Positions 1 through 8,486 of a stretch of 64,000 bases of DNA are shown here, in pieces. The translations under genes and the position numbers were made by a program. The DNA lies in the NCBI GenBank assembly GCA_035940575.1, contig DASZER010000012.1, forward strand, positions 14,265 through 78,264, given 5' to 3'. The notes below the pieces were generated by a model, which was not told the origin of the DNA, made no database searches, and was given only the letters and a program-made list of their open reading frames with translations. Position 1 is the stretch's first letter; every line of letters begins with the position of its first letter. The stretch is from BP-191 sp035940575. GTDB taxonomy: Bacteria; Actinomycetota; Actinomycetes; BP-191.

Positions 1-180
1 GGCGACGACGTGGGCGTCGTGACCAGCGGGACGTTCTCCCCGACGCTGCGCGTCGGGATCGGGCTCGCGCTGCTCGCCTCCGGCATCGGGGAGGGCGACA
101 CCGTGCAGGTGGACGTGCGCGGGCGCGCGGTGGACATGCAGGTCGTCAAGCCGCCGTTCGTGAAGGCCGCCCCGAAGTGA
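1..180 (+). CDS. gcvT: Aminomethyltransferase (glycine cleavage T protein), C-terminal fragment
   Basis: Only the last 59 codons lie in the window; the gene begins upstream. The T protein transfers the methylene group of glycine-derived aminomethyl-H-protein to tetrahydrofolate in the cytosolic glycine cleavage system. The visible C-terminal barrel carries the family signature VTSGTFSPTL, a GIGLAL segment and the terminal VVKPPFVK that ends most GcvT proteins. Its TGA overlaps the GTG start of the next gene (GTGA), so the two are translationally coupled. The sequence fits GcvT better than YgfZ because of the intact SGTFSP...PPFV tail. Confidence 0.85.
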   Translation, partial: GDDVGVVTSGTFSPTLRVGIGLALLASGIGEGDTVQVDVRGRAVDMQVVKPPFVKAAPK

Positions 181-533
181 CGGCCCGGCTCGACCGGCTC
201 CGCCGCATCGCGCTCGCGCTGCCGGAGACGACCGAGCGGCTCGCGTGGGAGGACCACCCGACGTTCAGGGTGCGCGACAAGATCTTCGTGATCTGCTCGG
301 CGACCGGCGACGGCATCACCGTGAAGGCGACGAAGGACGACCAGGACGCGCTCGTCGCGACGCACCCGAGGCTGAGCGTGGCGGCGTACGTCGGCCGCTA
401 CGGCTGGGTGTCGATGGACCTCAAGGGCAGCGGCGTCGACTGGGCGCTGGTCGAGGACCTCGTGCTGGAGTCGTACCGCCTGATCGCGCCGAAGCGGCTC
501 GCGGCGGCCACGCGAACGGGTGACCGCGAGTAG
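177..533 (+). CDS. MmcQ/YjbR family protein
   Basis: A 118-residue protein of the YjbR/MmcQ (CyaY-like, double-wing) family, often annotated as DNA-binding although no reaction is established. Family-typical features are the start with a leucine/arginine-rich helix and LPETTE, then WEDHPTFRVRDKIFV, and a closing segment with GYGRYGWVSMDL-like residues (YVGRYGWVSMDL here) followed by a helix with ESYRLIAPKR. The GTG start overlaps the gcvT stop by four bases, which fixes the start and suggests co-transcription. Family membership is confident; the role is unknown. Confidence 0.8.
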   Translation: MTARLDRLRRIALALPETTERLAWEDHPTFRVRDKIFVICSATGDGITVKATKDDQDALVATHPRLSVAAYVGRYGWVSMDLKGSGVDWALVEDLVLESYRLIAPKRLAAATRTGDRE

Positions 534-655
534 CCCGTACGGACCAGCTCGATGGTCGTCCTTGCATATGTGATCAGGTCCGCGCCGATTGGGATTTTTG
601 ACCGAAACGGCCCATGGCAGGCGACCGCCGCCGCTTGCGAGAGTGGACACCGCGA

Positions 656-674
656 GGCACGGGCTTGCCGTGCC
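656..674. repeat. Perfect 7-bp stem-loop in the leader of the histidine kinase gene
   Basis: GGCACGG (656-662) and CCGTGCC (668-674) form a perfect inverted repeat with a 5-nt loop, about 10 nt before the purine-rich ribosome-binding region (AAAACGGGG) of the kinase at 694. It could be an operator or an RNA element affecting initiation. The 160-bp gap it sits in is noticeably less GC-rich than its surroundings. Confidence 0.3.
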
Positions 675-693
675 GACGGAAAACGGGGACCTG

Positions 694-1827
694 ATGACGA
701 ACGCCGACGCGGCGAGCGTGCTCGCGGACTGCGCCAGAGAGCTGCTCTGCCTGACCGGGCCCGACCTGGAGATCGTCGCGGCGGCGGGGCCGTGGGCGCA
801 GGCGGTGGGGGTGGAGCCCGCGGGGGTGCGGCTCGACGACCTCGTCGTCGCCGCCGACCGCCCCGCGCTGCGCGCGTACCGCGACGCCGTGGGGGGCGGC
901 CTGCCGCACGACCCGATCGACGTCACCGTCGTCGCGCACGGCCGCGACCGCGTGTTCGACGTCGTGCTGCGCGCGGTCGAGGGCGGCGCCGTCGCGTCGC
1001 TGCGCGACGTCACCGAGATCCGCCTCACCGACTACGCGCTCGGCGCCATCAACGAGCGGCTCCAGCGCATCAACGACGAGCTGCGCCGCTCGAACGAGGA
1101 GCTGCAGCGCTTCGCGTACGTCGCCTCGCACGACCTCTCGGAGCCGTTGCGGATGGTGACGAGCTACTGCGCGCTGCTCGTGGACGAGTACGGCGCGCGG
1201 CTCGACCCGACGGCGCACGAGTACCTCGCGTTCGCGACCGACGGGGCGATGCGGATGCGCACGCTCATCGACGACCTGCTGGCGTACTCGCGGGTGTCGT
1301 CCGTCGCGGCGCCCGCGGTGCGCGTGGACCTCGGCGACGTCCTCGCCGACGCCGTGCACGACCTCGGCGCGGCGATCGCGGCCTGCGGCGCGGACGTCAC
1401 CGTCGGGCCGCTTCCGGCCGTGCGCGGCAACGAGGCCCAGCTCCGCCGCCTCGCGGTCAACCTCGTCGGCAACGCGCTGAAGTTCCGTTCGGAGGGCACC
1501 GTGCCGCGGATCGCGGTGACGGCGGAGCGCGAGGGTGCGACGGTCACGCTGTCGGTCGCCGACAACGGCATCGGCATCGCCGAGCGGCACCGCCAGCGCA
1601 TCTTCGTGATGTTCAAGCGGCTGCACGGCCGCGGCGCGTACGACGGCAACGGCATCGGCCTCGCGATGTGCAAGCGCATCGCCGAGCTGCACGGCGGCAC
1701 GGTCTGGGTCGAGGACGCGCCGGGGGGCGGCAGCGTGTTCCGCGTGACGCTCGTCGCGGCCGACCTCCCCGCCGCCGCGCCCGCCGTGGTCGACGTGTCC
1801 GGTGCCGCCCGGGCGGTGACCGCGTGA
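694..1827 (+). CDS. Sensor histidine kinase, phytochrome-kinase-like (PAS-like, HisKA, HATPase_c)
   Basis: A soluble 377-residue kinase. An N-terminal PAS-like sensor region (about 1-115) is followed by a short coiled linker, then a HisKA dimerisation helix whose motif SHDLSEPLR carries the phospho-acceptor His146. A HATPase_c domain follows, with an N-box (GNALKF), G1 box (DNGIGI) and G2 box (GNGIGLAMCK). The SHDL(S/Q)EPLR form of HisKA is typical of kinases paired with small Rcp1-like receivers, which is exactly the next gene. The ATG at 694 follows a GGGGAC ribosome site; the frame stays open to 589, but that extension lacks domain character. Its TGA overlaps the regulator start (GTGA). 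No transmembrane segment is visible, so the signal is probably cytosolic. Confidence 0.88.
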   Translation: MTNADAASVLADCARELLCLTGPDLEIVAAAGPWAQAVGVEPAGVRLDDLVVAADRPALRAYRDAVGGGLPHDPIDVTVVAHGRDRVFDVVLRAVEGGAVASLRDVTEIRLTDYALGAINERLQRINDELRRSNEELQRFAYVASHDLSEPLRMVTSYCALLVDEYGARLDPTAHEYLAFATDGAMRMRTLIDDLLAYSRVSSVAAPAVRVDLGDVLADAVHDLGAAIAACGADVTVGPLPAVRGNEAQLRRLAVNLVGNALKFRSEGTVPRIAVTAEREGATVTLSVADNGIGIAERHRQRIFVMFKRLHGRGAYDGNGIGLAMCKRIAELHGGTVWVEDAPGGGSVFRVTLVAADLPAAAPAVVDVSGAARAVTA

Positions 1828-2261
1828 CCGCGCCCATCGACATCCTGCTGGTGGAGGACAACCCCGGCGACGTGCGGCTCACCCGCGAGGCGCTGCGCCG
1901 CGGCCGGGTCGCGAACACGCTGCACGTCGTCGGCGACGGCGACGAGGCGCTGGAGTTCCTGCGCAGGGAGGGGCGGCACGGCGACAAGCCGCGCCCCGGG
2001 CTCGTCCTGCTCGACCTGAACCTGCCGGGCCTCGACGGCCGCGACGTGCTCGCCGAGGTGAAGTCGGACCCGGACCTGCGGAGCATCCCGGTCATCGTGC
2101 TCACGACGTCGTCCGCCGACCGCGACGTGGCGCGCTCCTACGACCTCGGCGCGAACTGCTTCGTCTCGAAGCCCGTCTCGCTGGACGCGTTCCTCGACGT
2201 CATCAGGTCGTTCGAGGGCTTCTGGCTCACCGTCGTGAACCTGCCCTCGGGCACGTCGTGA
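1824..2261 (+). CDS. Rcp1-like single-domain response regulator
   Basis: A 145-residue stand-alone receiver. It begins ILLVEDNPGDVRLTREAL, with the acidic pair in EDN, phospho-acceptor Asp64 in LLDLNLPGLDGR, the switch Thr/Ser in VLTTSSADRD and Lys in FVSKPVSLDAF. The NPGDVRL and FWLTVVNLP signatures are those of cyanobacterial-phytochrome-type (Rcp1) regulators, which lack an output domain and act as phospho-relay or docking proteins. It overlaps the kinase upstream and the hybrid kinase downstream by 4 nt each, implying a relay among the three. Confidence 0.9.
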   Translation: MTAPIDILLVEDNPGDVRLTREALRRGRVANTLHVVGDGDEALEFLRREGRHGDKPRPGLVLLDLNLPGLDGRDVLAEVKSDPDLRSIPVIVLTTSSADRDVARSYDLGANCFVSKPVSLDAFLDVIRSFEGFWLTVVNLPSGTS

Positions 2262-4582
2262 GCGCCGCCTTGGAGCTGGCCTCGCCGGTGGACCCGGCCC
2301 GCGCGCTGCTGCTGGTCGAGGACAACCCGGGCGACGCGCGCCTCGTGACGGAGATGCTGCGCCGCAACGCCTCGGGGGAGTTCGACGTCACGCACGTGAC
2401 GACGATGCGCGACGCCGAGCGCGCGTTGCGGGCCACGTCGTTCGCGTGCGTGCTGCTCGACCTGAGCCTGCCCGACGCCGACGCGCTGGAGGGGCTGCGC
2501 GCGCTGCGCGAGACGCACCCCGCGCTGCCCGTCGTCGTCCTGACCGGCGCCGACGAGTCGGGCGCGTACGCCGCGCTCGGCGAGGGCGCGCAGGACTTCC
2601 TGGTCAAGGGCGAGGTGGACGGCCGCCTCGTCGCGCGCGCCGTCCGCTACGCCGTCGAGCGCGGCCACGCCGACGAGGCGATCAGGCTGCGCGACCGGCA
2701 GCTCGTGGAGTCGCACCTGCTCGCCCGGATGGGCACGTGGCGCTGGGACCTCGCGACGGACGCCGTCGCGCTGTCGCGCGAGCTGGTCGAGGTCGTGGGG
2801 CTCGCGCCGCGCGACGGGATGACGGGCGCCGACCTGCTCGCGCTGGTCCACCCCGACGACCGCGACGCGTGCGAGACGGTGCTGCGGCGCGCGCGGGAGC
2901 AGGGCGGGCGGTTCGCGTTCGAGGCGCGCCTGCTCGCGCCGCGCGGCCCGGTCACGACGCGCCACGTCGGCGAGGCGCGGCGGGGTCCCCGCGGCGTGAC
3001 GCTGTTCGGGACCGCGCAGGACGTCACCGAGGCGCGGCAGGCCGAGGCCGCGCTGCGCGCGAGCGACCGGCGCTACCGCACGATCGTGGAGACGTCGCAA
3101 GAGGGCATCTGGATGGTCGACGCCGAGCTGGTGACGACGTTCGTCAACCGGCGGCTCGCCGCGATGCTCGGCTACGACGCCGAGGAGATGCTGGGCCTGC
3201 CGCTGCGCGCGTTCATGGAGGACGACGCGTGGCACGACGCGCTGCCCGGCATCGAGCTGGCGCGGCGCGGCGAGCCGGGCGAGCCGGAGGCGCGCTTCCG
3301 CAGGAAGGACGGCACCCCGCTCTACGTCATCGCGTCGACCAGCCCGCTGCGGGCCGACGACGGGTCGTTCGCCGGCGCGGTCGCGATGGTCAACGACATC
3401 ACCGACAGGCACTACGACGACGAGCGGCTGCGCCTCGACCACGAGGTCGTGCTCGCGCTCAACGGCGCCGGCACGCTCGACGCCGCGCTCGCGGCCGTGC
3501 TGCCGCGCGTGGCCGCGCTGGCCGAGGCGCCGTACGTCGAGGTGTGGCACCGCCCGCCCGGCGAGCGGCTGCTCGAACCGAGCGTCGTGCACGCCGCGAC
3601 CGGCGAGGCGTACGCCCCGCTGCGCGACGCCACGCTGGGCGTCCGCCTCGCTCCCGGCGAGGGCCTGGCGGGCACCGCGTGGTCCACGTCGGAGCCGGCC
3701 ACGGGCACCGGCGCGGCGCCCGGCCTCGACGCGGTCGCCGCGTCGTGCGGCCTGCGCGGCGCGTACGCCATGCCGGTCGTCGCGCACGACGCGACGTACG
3801 CCGTCGTCGTCTGGTACTTCGCGACGGCGTGCCCCTCGCCGCGCGCCCGCGACCTGCTCGACGACCTCGCGAACCGCCTGGACGACTACGCGCTGCGCTG
3901 GCAGGTCGAGCAGATGAAGGACGTGTTCCTGACCGCCGTCTCGCACGAGCTGCGTACGCCGCTCACCGCGCTCATCGGCCACGCGACGACGTTGCAGCGC
4001 CACTCCCGCGCGCTGGACGAGGACCTGCGCGACGAGTGCGTCTCCGGCGTCGTCCGCAACGCCGCCAAGCTCAACGTCCTGCTCGCCGACCTCCTCGACG
4101 TGGACCGCCTCGCGCGCGGCGTCGTGGAGCCGAGGCGCCACCTCCTGCGACTGGACGACCTCGTGCGCTCGGTCGTCACCGGCTTCGACCCGGAGGGGAC
4201 GCGGACGGAGGTCGTGCTCGACGAGTGCGTCGCGCGCGTCGACCCGCCCAAGGTCGAGCGGATCGTCGAGAACCTCCTCGGCAACGCCGCCAAGTACGTC
4301 CCCGCCGGCTCGCGCGTCACCGTGCGTCTCGCCGTGGAGGGCGATGACATGGCGGTGCTCGCGGTGGAGGACCGGGGCCCCGGCGTTCCGGACGACCTGA
4401 AGGCGGCGGTGTTCGAGCCGTTCCGCAGGGGCGACAACCTGCGCGAGCACGCGCCGGGCACCGGGATCGGGCTCTCGCTCGTGGTCGGGTTCGCGCGGCT
4501 GCACGGCGGCCACGCGTGGGTGGAGGATCGTCCGGGCGGCGGTTCGTCGTTCCGCGTCGCGCTTCCACTGGCGGGCGCCTAG
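2258..4582 (+). CDS. Hybrid sensor kinase: receiver-PAS-PAS-GAF-like-HisKA-HATPase_c
   Basis: A 774-residue soluble hybrid kinase with its receiver at the N-terminus. The receiver spans about 16-135 (LLLVEDNPGDARL, Asp68 in LLDLSLPDADALEG). Two PAS domains follow: about 150-260, with a PAC-like end FGTAQDVTEA, and 270-385, starting YRTIVETSQEGIW and ending AMVNDITDR. A GAF-like region spans about 390-540. HisKA carries His563 in VSHELRTPLTALIGH, and HATPase_c has ENLLGNAAKY, EDRGPGVPDD and GTGIGLSLV. Because the receiver precedes the kinase, it may be phosphorylated by the upstream kinase and gate this one. The GTG start overlaps the preceding stop. No DNA-binding output is encoded in the trio. 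Confidence 0.88.
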   Translation: MSAALELASPVDPARALLLVEDNPGDARLVTEMLRRNASGEFDVTHVTTMRDAERALRATSFACVLLDLSLPDADALEGLRALRETHPALPVVVLTGADESGAYAALGEGAQDFLVKGEVDGRLVARAVRYAVERGHADEAIRLRDRQLVESHLLARMGTWRWDLATDAVALSRELVEVVGLAPRDGMTGADLLALVHPDDRDACETVLRRAREQGGRFAFEARLLAPRGPVTTRHVGEARRGPRGVTLFGTAQDVTEARQAEAALRASDRRYRTIVETSQEGIWMVDAELVTTFVNRRLAAMLGYDAEEMLGLPLRAFMEDDAWHDALPGIELARRGEPGEPEARFRRKDGTPLYVIASTSPLRADDGSFAGAVAMVNDITDRHYDDERLRLDHEVVLALNGAGTLDAALAAVLPRVAALAEAPYVEVWHRPPGERLLEPSVVHAATGEAYAPLRDATLGVRLAPGEGLAGTAWSTSEPATGTGAAPGLDAVAASCGLRGAYAMPVVAHDATYAVVVWYFATACPSPRARDLLDDLANRLDDYALRWQVEQMKDVFLTAVSHELRTPLTALIGHATTLQRHSRALDEDLRDECVSGVVRNAAKLNVLLADLLDVDRLARGVVEPRRHLLRLDDLVRSVVTGFDPEGTRTEVVLDECVARVDPPKVERIVENLLGNAAKYVPAGSRVTVRLAVEGDDMAVLAVEDRGPGVPDDLKAAVFEPFRRGDNLREHAPGTGIGLSLVVGFARLHGGHAWVEDRPGGGSSFRVALPLAGA

Positions 4583-4603
4583 TCCGAAACGGGGGGTGGA
4601 GCC

Positions 4604-5137
4604 ATGGAGTGGCTCGCCGAGATCGAACGCCGCAGCGCCCTGGGCGACGTGCCGCCGGGGGACGTGCCGTGGGTACCGCCGATCCTCGCGAACGTCCCGC
4701 CGGAGGTCGTGCGGACGCTGCGCTACGTCGTGCTGGACGACGTCGACGACGCCGAGGGCGACGTCGTGCTCGTGGCAGGACCGTGGCCGACGGTCGACGT
4801 GCTGGGCCGGGTGCGGCACGCGCCGGAGGCGGCGCGCGAGCAGTACGTCCCCGTCACGAAGTGGATGCGGCTGCTCGAACGCCGCCGCGTCCCCGAGCCG
4901 GTGCGCGACCGCCCGCCGCGCATCGGCGACACGTTCGCGATGCGCCTCGGGCGCTCGGGCGACGTGGCGCGCCCCGTCGGCCCGGTCGTGGACGTCACGG
5001 CGGATGCGCGCGAGGCCGCGCGGGCGTCGTTCTACGGCGCCGTCGCGCTGCCGATGGACCCCGCGCTCGCCGCGCGCGTCCGCGACCCCGAGGCGGGGCC
5101 GCACCTCGTCGTGGAGATGCCGGAGGAGTGGCGATGA
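4604..5137 (+). CDS. Uncharacterised 177-residue protein coupled to an MBL-fold protein
   Basis: I do not recognise this protein. It is soluble, acidic-to-neutral, with no signal peptide, no transmembrane helix and no cysteine. It has a tryptophan/proline-rich N-terminus (MEWLAEIERR, VPWVPPILANVPPEVV), a central segment RYVVLDDVDDAEGDVVLVAG and a C-terminal YGAVALPMDPALAARV. The ATG has a GGTGGAG ribosome site. The stop overlaps the start of the MBL gene by ATGA, so the two products are probably made in equal amounts and may act together as a substrate or partner pair. Confidence 0.7.
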   Translation: MEWLAEIERRSALGDVPPGDVPWVPPILANVPPEVVRTLRYVVLDDVDDAEGDVVLVAGPWPTVDVLGRVRHAPEAAREQYVPVTKWMRLLERRRVPEPVRDRPPRIGDTFAMRLGRSGDVARPVGPVVDVTADAREAARASFYGAVALPMDPALAARVRDPEAGPHLVVEMPEEWR

Positions 5138-6273
5138 CCATCGAGACGCTGCCCGCGGCGGCGTTCAAGGCGGGCGACTTCGCGAGGTCCGTGCCGCCCG
5201 AGGCGCTCGTCTACTTCCTGCTCAACGTCGGCGACGGCGACACGCAGCTCCTTCTGCTGCCCGCGTCGAGGACCGGCTTCCGCCGCGCGATGGTCGTGGA
5301 CTGCGCGACGACGGGGAAGCTGCCCGCGCTCGTCACCGCGCTCGCGTCGTCGGGGCTGCTCGCCGAGCCGCCGCCGGGCCGGCCGCTGTTCGACGTCGTC
5401 GTCGCGACGCACCCGCATGCCGACCACATCGGCGGGATGCCGGAGTTCATGCGGACGTACGGCGCCGCCGTGGGCGAGCTGTGGGAGCCCGGCTACTGGC
5501 ACACCGTCGGCTCGTACTCCGACCTCATGGGCGTGCTCGAGGACCTGGAGAACGCCGGCGCCGGCGTACGCCACGCGCAGCCGACCAGCGGCTACACGCG
5601 CTTCATCGGCCAGGTCGAGGTCACCGTGCTCACGCCGGCGATCCGGCTGCGCAACAGGTTCGACACGTTCGGCGTCGAGATCAACAACGCGTCGATCGCG
5701 ATGCGCCTGACGTTCCCCGCGAGCCGGGTGGTCGAGCGCGAGGGCGAGCGCGAGTACGTCCGCACCAAGCCGAAGCGGCTGCTGCTCGGCGCCGACGCGC
5801 AGACGCTGTCGTGGGCGCACGCGATGGACGACTTCCCCGAGCTGCACGGGGAGCGTTCGGAGGCGGCCAAGGCGCTGCGGATGGCGTACGGCACCGACCC
5901 GCTCAAGGCGAACGTGTTCAAGGTCCCGCACCACCTGTCCAAGCACGGCCTCAACCTCGAGCTCGTGGAGCTGGTCGGCCCGGGCCTGAGCCTCGTGTCG
6001 TCGGTGGCCGGCGGCGGCAAGTACAACTTCCCGCACGCGGTCGCGCAGGAGGCGTTGCGCGAGGGGCTGCAGCGCACGACGTCGGGGCGTACGCCGCGCA
6101 AGAGCGACGCCGACCTCGGCATCCACTACACCGGCGCGAGCGACAGCGAGGGCCGCCCGCTCGGCTCGATCGCCGTCGTGATGCCGCCGGCGGGGAACCC
6201 GCGGCTGTGGCGCTTCGGCGACACCGCCGACCAGCCGGTCGACCTCGCCAACGCCCGCAGATGGGCGGGGTGA
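5134..6273 (+). CDS. ComEC/Rec2-like metallo-beta-lactamase fold hydrolase
   Basis: A soluble 379-residue MBL-fold protein. The metal-binding signature is THPHADHIGG (about residues 90-99). It is preceded by an N-terminal beta-sheet (FLLNVGDGDTQLLL, MVVDCA) and followed by later ligand regions LLGADAQTLSW and VPHHLSKHG. The LNVGDGD...HPHADHIGG...HHLSKHG layout resembles the MBL domain of ComEC/Rec2 and related stand-alone hydrolases, which act on nucleic acids or phosphodiesters. No ComEC membrane domain is present, so it is not itself a DNA-uptake channel. It starts inside the stop of the preceding uncharacterised gene. The substrate is unknown; the paired organisation is the main clue. Confidence 0.75.
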   Translation: MTIETLPAAAFKAGDFARSVPPEALVYFLLNVGDGDTQLLLLPASRTGFRRAMVVDCATTGKLPALVTALASSGLLAEPPPGRPLFDVVVATHPHADHIGGMPEFMRTYGAAVGELWEPGYWHTVGSYSDLMGVLEDLENAGAGVRHAQPTSGYTRFIGQVEVTVLTPAIRLRNRFDTFGVEINNASIAMRLTFPASRVVEREGEREYVRTKPKRLLLGADAQTLSWAHAMDDFPELHGERSEAAKALRMAYGTDPLKANVFKVPHHLSKHGLNLELVELVGPGLSLVSSVAGGGKYNFPHAVAQEALREGLQRTTSGRTPRKSDADLGIHYTGASDSEGRPLGSIAVVMPPAGNPRLWRFGDTADQPVDLANARRWAG

Positions 6274-6275
6274 CC

Positions 6276-6722
6276 ATGCGCCGCGCCCGTGTCCTGGCCG
6301 TGGCGGTCGCCACGGTGGCGGCGGTCGCCGCGCCCTCGCACGCCTACGAGACCGACGACCTCTACGTCACAGGGTCGGGGGTCTACGACGTCGCGCTCGA
6401 TACGACGTCGCGGCCGCACGGCCTGTCGATCTACGGCAACGCCACCGGCATCGGCAACCACGGCATCCTCGCGTCGTACCCGTGCGTCCTCTACGTCGCC
6501 GAGTCGGCCGGCACCCTCGCGGCCGGGGCCGGCCAGGCGCACGGCTCGTGCGGGTACGTCTGGTGCCTGGACTCGATCTCCGCGCGGACGGGCCTGGTGC
6601 TGACGCTGACGTGCCCGCCCGGCACCACGACCGGGTCGCTGACCTGCGTGCTCACGCCGGCTGCCGTAGGGCCCGTCCGGAACGTCGCGGTCGACTGCCA
6701 GGGCTCCGTCACGCGGGTGTAG
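6276..6722 (+). CDS. Secreted hypothetical protein
   Basis: A 148-residue exported protein. MRRAR is followed by a 15-20 residue alanine/valine hydrophobic stretch and an SHA-Y cleavage-like site near residue 21. The mature part is Gly/Thr/Tyr-rich with about six cysteines (SYPCVLYV, GSCGYVWCLDS, LTCPPG, LTCVLTP, VDCQG), suggesting a disulfide-bonded extracellular beta protein. Starts at 6261 and 6276 are both possible; 6276 gives the cleaner signal peptide. It lies two bases after the MBL gene and convergent with cobS. I do not recognise a family. Confidence 0.65.
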   Translation: MRRARVLAVAVATVAAVAAPSHAYETDDLYVTGSGVYDVALDTTSRPHGLSIYGNATGIGNHGILASYPCVLYVAESAGTLAAGAGQAHGSCGYVWCLDSISARTGLVLTLTCPPGTTTGSLTCVLTPAAVGPVRNVAVDCQGSVTRV

Positions 6723-6726
6723 CGGG

Positions 6727-7503
6727 CTACCGCCAGGCCTGGATCGCGAACAGCAGCAGCGACACCGTCGTCGCGGTCTCGACCTGCGCGCCGAGGACGT
6801 CGCCGTTCGCGCCGCCGAGCCTGCGGACGCAGCGCGCCCGGAGCGCGTGCGCCACGGCCAGCGCGACGACGCAGGCGGCGACGGCGTGCAGCGCGCCGTT
6901 GACGCCGGCGCCCTCGTCCAGCGCGCCGCCGACGGCCGCGCCCGCGAGCGTCAGCGCCGTGAGCCCGAACGCCGCCGCGCGCGGCACCGCACCGACCACG
7001 AGCGCGCCGAGCCCGTCGCCCAGCGGCGGCGTGCGCGGCGTGCACGACAGCGTCGCCGCGAGCCGCCCGACGACGGCGGAGACGAGCATCGCGGACGTGC
7101 CGCGGTTGGCGTGCAGGCAGGCGGCGAGCGCGGCGACCTGGCCGAGCAGCACGAGCACGACGGTCACGACGCCGAGCGGCCCCACGTCGCCACGGCGCAT
7201 CACGGCGTACGCCTCGCCGGGCGCGCGCAGCGACCCGAGCCCGTCGGCGGTGTCGGCGAGCCCGTCGAGGTGCAGCCCGCGCGTGAGGACCGCGAGCGTC
7301 GCGACGCCGCCGACCGCCCACAGCAACGGCTGGCCCGGCACCCCGACGCGCAGGCCGAACGCCACGAGCGCCGCGACGAACCCCACCGCCAGCCCCACCA
7401 CGGGCGCCCAGAGCATCGCCGCGCGCCCGTCGCGCCGCGACGGCGTGCCCGCGTGCAGCCGCGCGACGGTGAGCAGCGACAGCGCGAGGCGGAGACCGTT
7501 CAC
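6727..7503 (-). CDS. cobS: Adenosylcobinamide-GDP ribazoletransferase (cobalamin synthase)
   Basis: A 258-residue integral membrane enzyme that joins adenosylcobinamide-GDP to alpha-ribazole (or its phosphate) in the last steps of cobalamin assembly. The family signature GLHLDGLADTADGLG (about residues 70-84) is intact, as is RRGDVGPLGV shortly after. The rest is alternating hydrophobic helices rich in Ala, Val and Leu. The GTG start at 7503 overlaps the cobT stop (GTGA). It is the last gene of the riboswitch-controlled cobalamin unit. CobS next to CobT matches the mycobacterial arrangement. Confidence 0.93.
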   Translation of the reverse strand: MNGLRLALSLLTVARLHAGTPSRRDGRAAMLWAPVVGLAVGFVAALVAFGLRVGVPGQPLLWAVGGVATLAVLTRGLHLDGLADTADGLGSLRAPGEAYAVMRRGDVGPLGVVTVVLVLLGQVAALAACLHANRGTSAMLVSAVVGRLAATLSCTPRTPPLGDGLGALVVGAVPRAAAFGLTALTLAGAAVGGALDEGAGVNGALHAVAACVVALAVAHALRARCVRRLGGANGDVLGAQVETATTVSLLLFAIQAWR

Positions 7504-8486
7504 GCGCGGTCCGACACCCCGGCCGAGCCGAACGTCGCCATCTCCCGCAACGTCGCCACCGCCGCGTCGAGCAGCGGCAGCGCGAGCAGCGCGCCCGTGC
7601 CCTCGCCGAGCCGCAGCCCGAGGTCGAGCAGCGGCTCCAGCCCGAGCGCGGCCAGCGCGAGCGTGTGCGACGGCTCCGTCGACCTGTGGCCGGCGACGAC
7701 GTAGCGCGCGAGGCCGGGCTCGACCAGCGACGCGACGAGCGCGCACGCGCCGGGCACGACGCCGTCGAGGACCACCGGCGTACGCCGCCGCGCCGCCTGC
7801 GCCACGAACCCCGCCATCGCCGCCACGTCAGCCCCGCCGAGCTCCGCCAGCAACGTCACCGGATCGCCGCCCCACGCCGCGCGCGCCAGCGCGTCGCGCA
7901 CGACGGAGACCTTGCGCGCGAGCCCTTCGTCGCCGACGCCGGTCCCGCGCCCCACGGCGTCGGAGGGCGACGCGCCGGTGACGGCGCAGACGAGGGCGGC
8001 GGCGACGGTGCTGTTGCCGATGCCCATGTCGCCCGCGACGAGCACGTCGGCGCCCGCGTCGACCTCCTCGTCCGCGACCGCCGCGCCGCGTGCCAGCGCC
8101 GCCTCCGCCTCGGCGCGCGGGATCGCGGGCGCGAGCGAGATCGGCGCGGACGGCGTGCCGACCGACACCGGCTCGACGCGCACGCCGACGTCGTGCAGCC
8201 GCGCGAGGACCGAGCACGCGGCGCCGCCGGCGCGCATGTTCGCGACCATCTGCGCGGTCACCTCGGCCGGGTACGCCGACACCCCGAGCGACGCGACGCC
8301 GTGGTCGCCCGCGAACACGACGAGCCGCCGCCGCGCCAGCGGCCGGGGCGGGCACTCGCCCTGCACGCCGCACAGCCAGACCGACAGCGCCTCCAGGCGC
8401 CCGAGGGCACCGGCCGGCTTCGTCAGCGACGCCTGCCGCTCGCGCGCGGCGGCCATCGCGCGCTCGTCGAGCGGCGGGACGCTCAC
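7500..8486 (-). CDS. cobT: Nicotinate-nucleotide--dimethylbenzimidazole phosphoribosyltransferase
   Basis: A 328-residue enzyme making alpha-ribazole-5'-phosphate from nicotinate mononucleotide and a lower-ligand base. It shows the family sequence in order: LTKPAGALGRLE, VVFAGDHGVA, the GDMGIGNSTVAAAL phosphate loop, GVVPGACAL and the C-terminal RLGEGTGALL, whose Glu is the catalytic base in characterised CobT. The GTG start at 8486 overlaps the stop of the MBL-CobU gene; the TGA overlaps cobS. With CobU and CobS it completes nucleotide-loop assembly, which implies corrinoid salvage or late synthesis. Confidence 0.93.
   Translation of the reverse strand: MSVPPLDERAMAAARERQASLTKPAGALGRLEALSVWLCGVQGECPPRPLARRRLVVFAGDHGVASLGVSAYPAEVTAQMVANMRAGGAACSVLARLHDVGVRVEPVSVGTPSAPISLAPAIPRAEAEAALARGAAVADEEVDAGADVLVAGDMGIGNSTVAAALVCAVTGASPSDAVGRGTGVGDEGLARKVSVVRDALARAAWGGDPVTLLAELGGADVAAMAGFVAQAARRRTPVVLDGVVPGACALVASLVEPGLARYVVAGHRSTEPSHTLALAALGLEPLLDLGLRLGEGTGALLALPLLDAAVATLREMATFGSAGVSDRA

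Noticed and set aside
2138..5104. Very long antisense reading frames (for example 988 codons on the minus strand opposite the kinases)
   Set aside because: They lie opposite genes with clear motifs and have Arg/Ala/His-rich composition typical of wrong-frame high-GC translation. No motif or ribosome site supports them.
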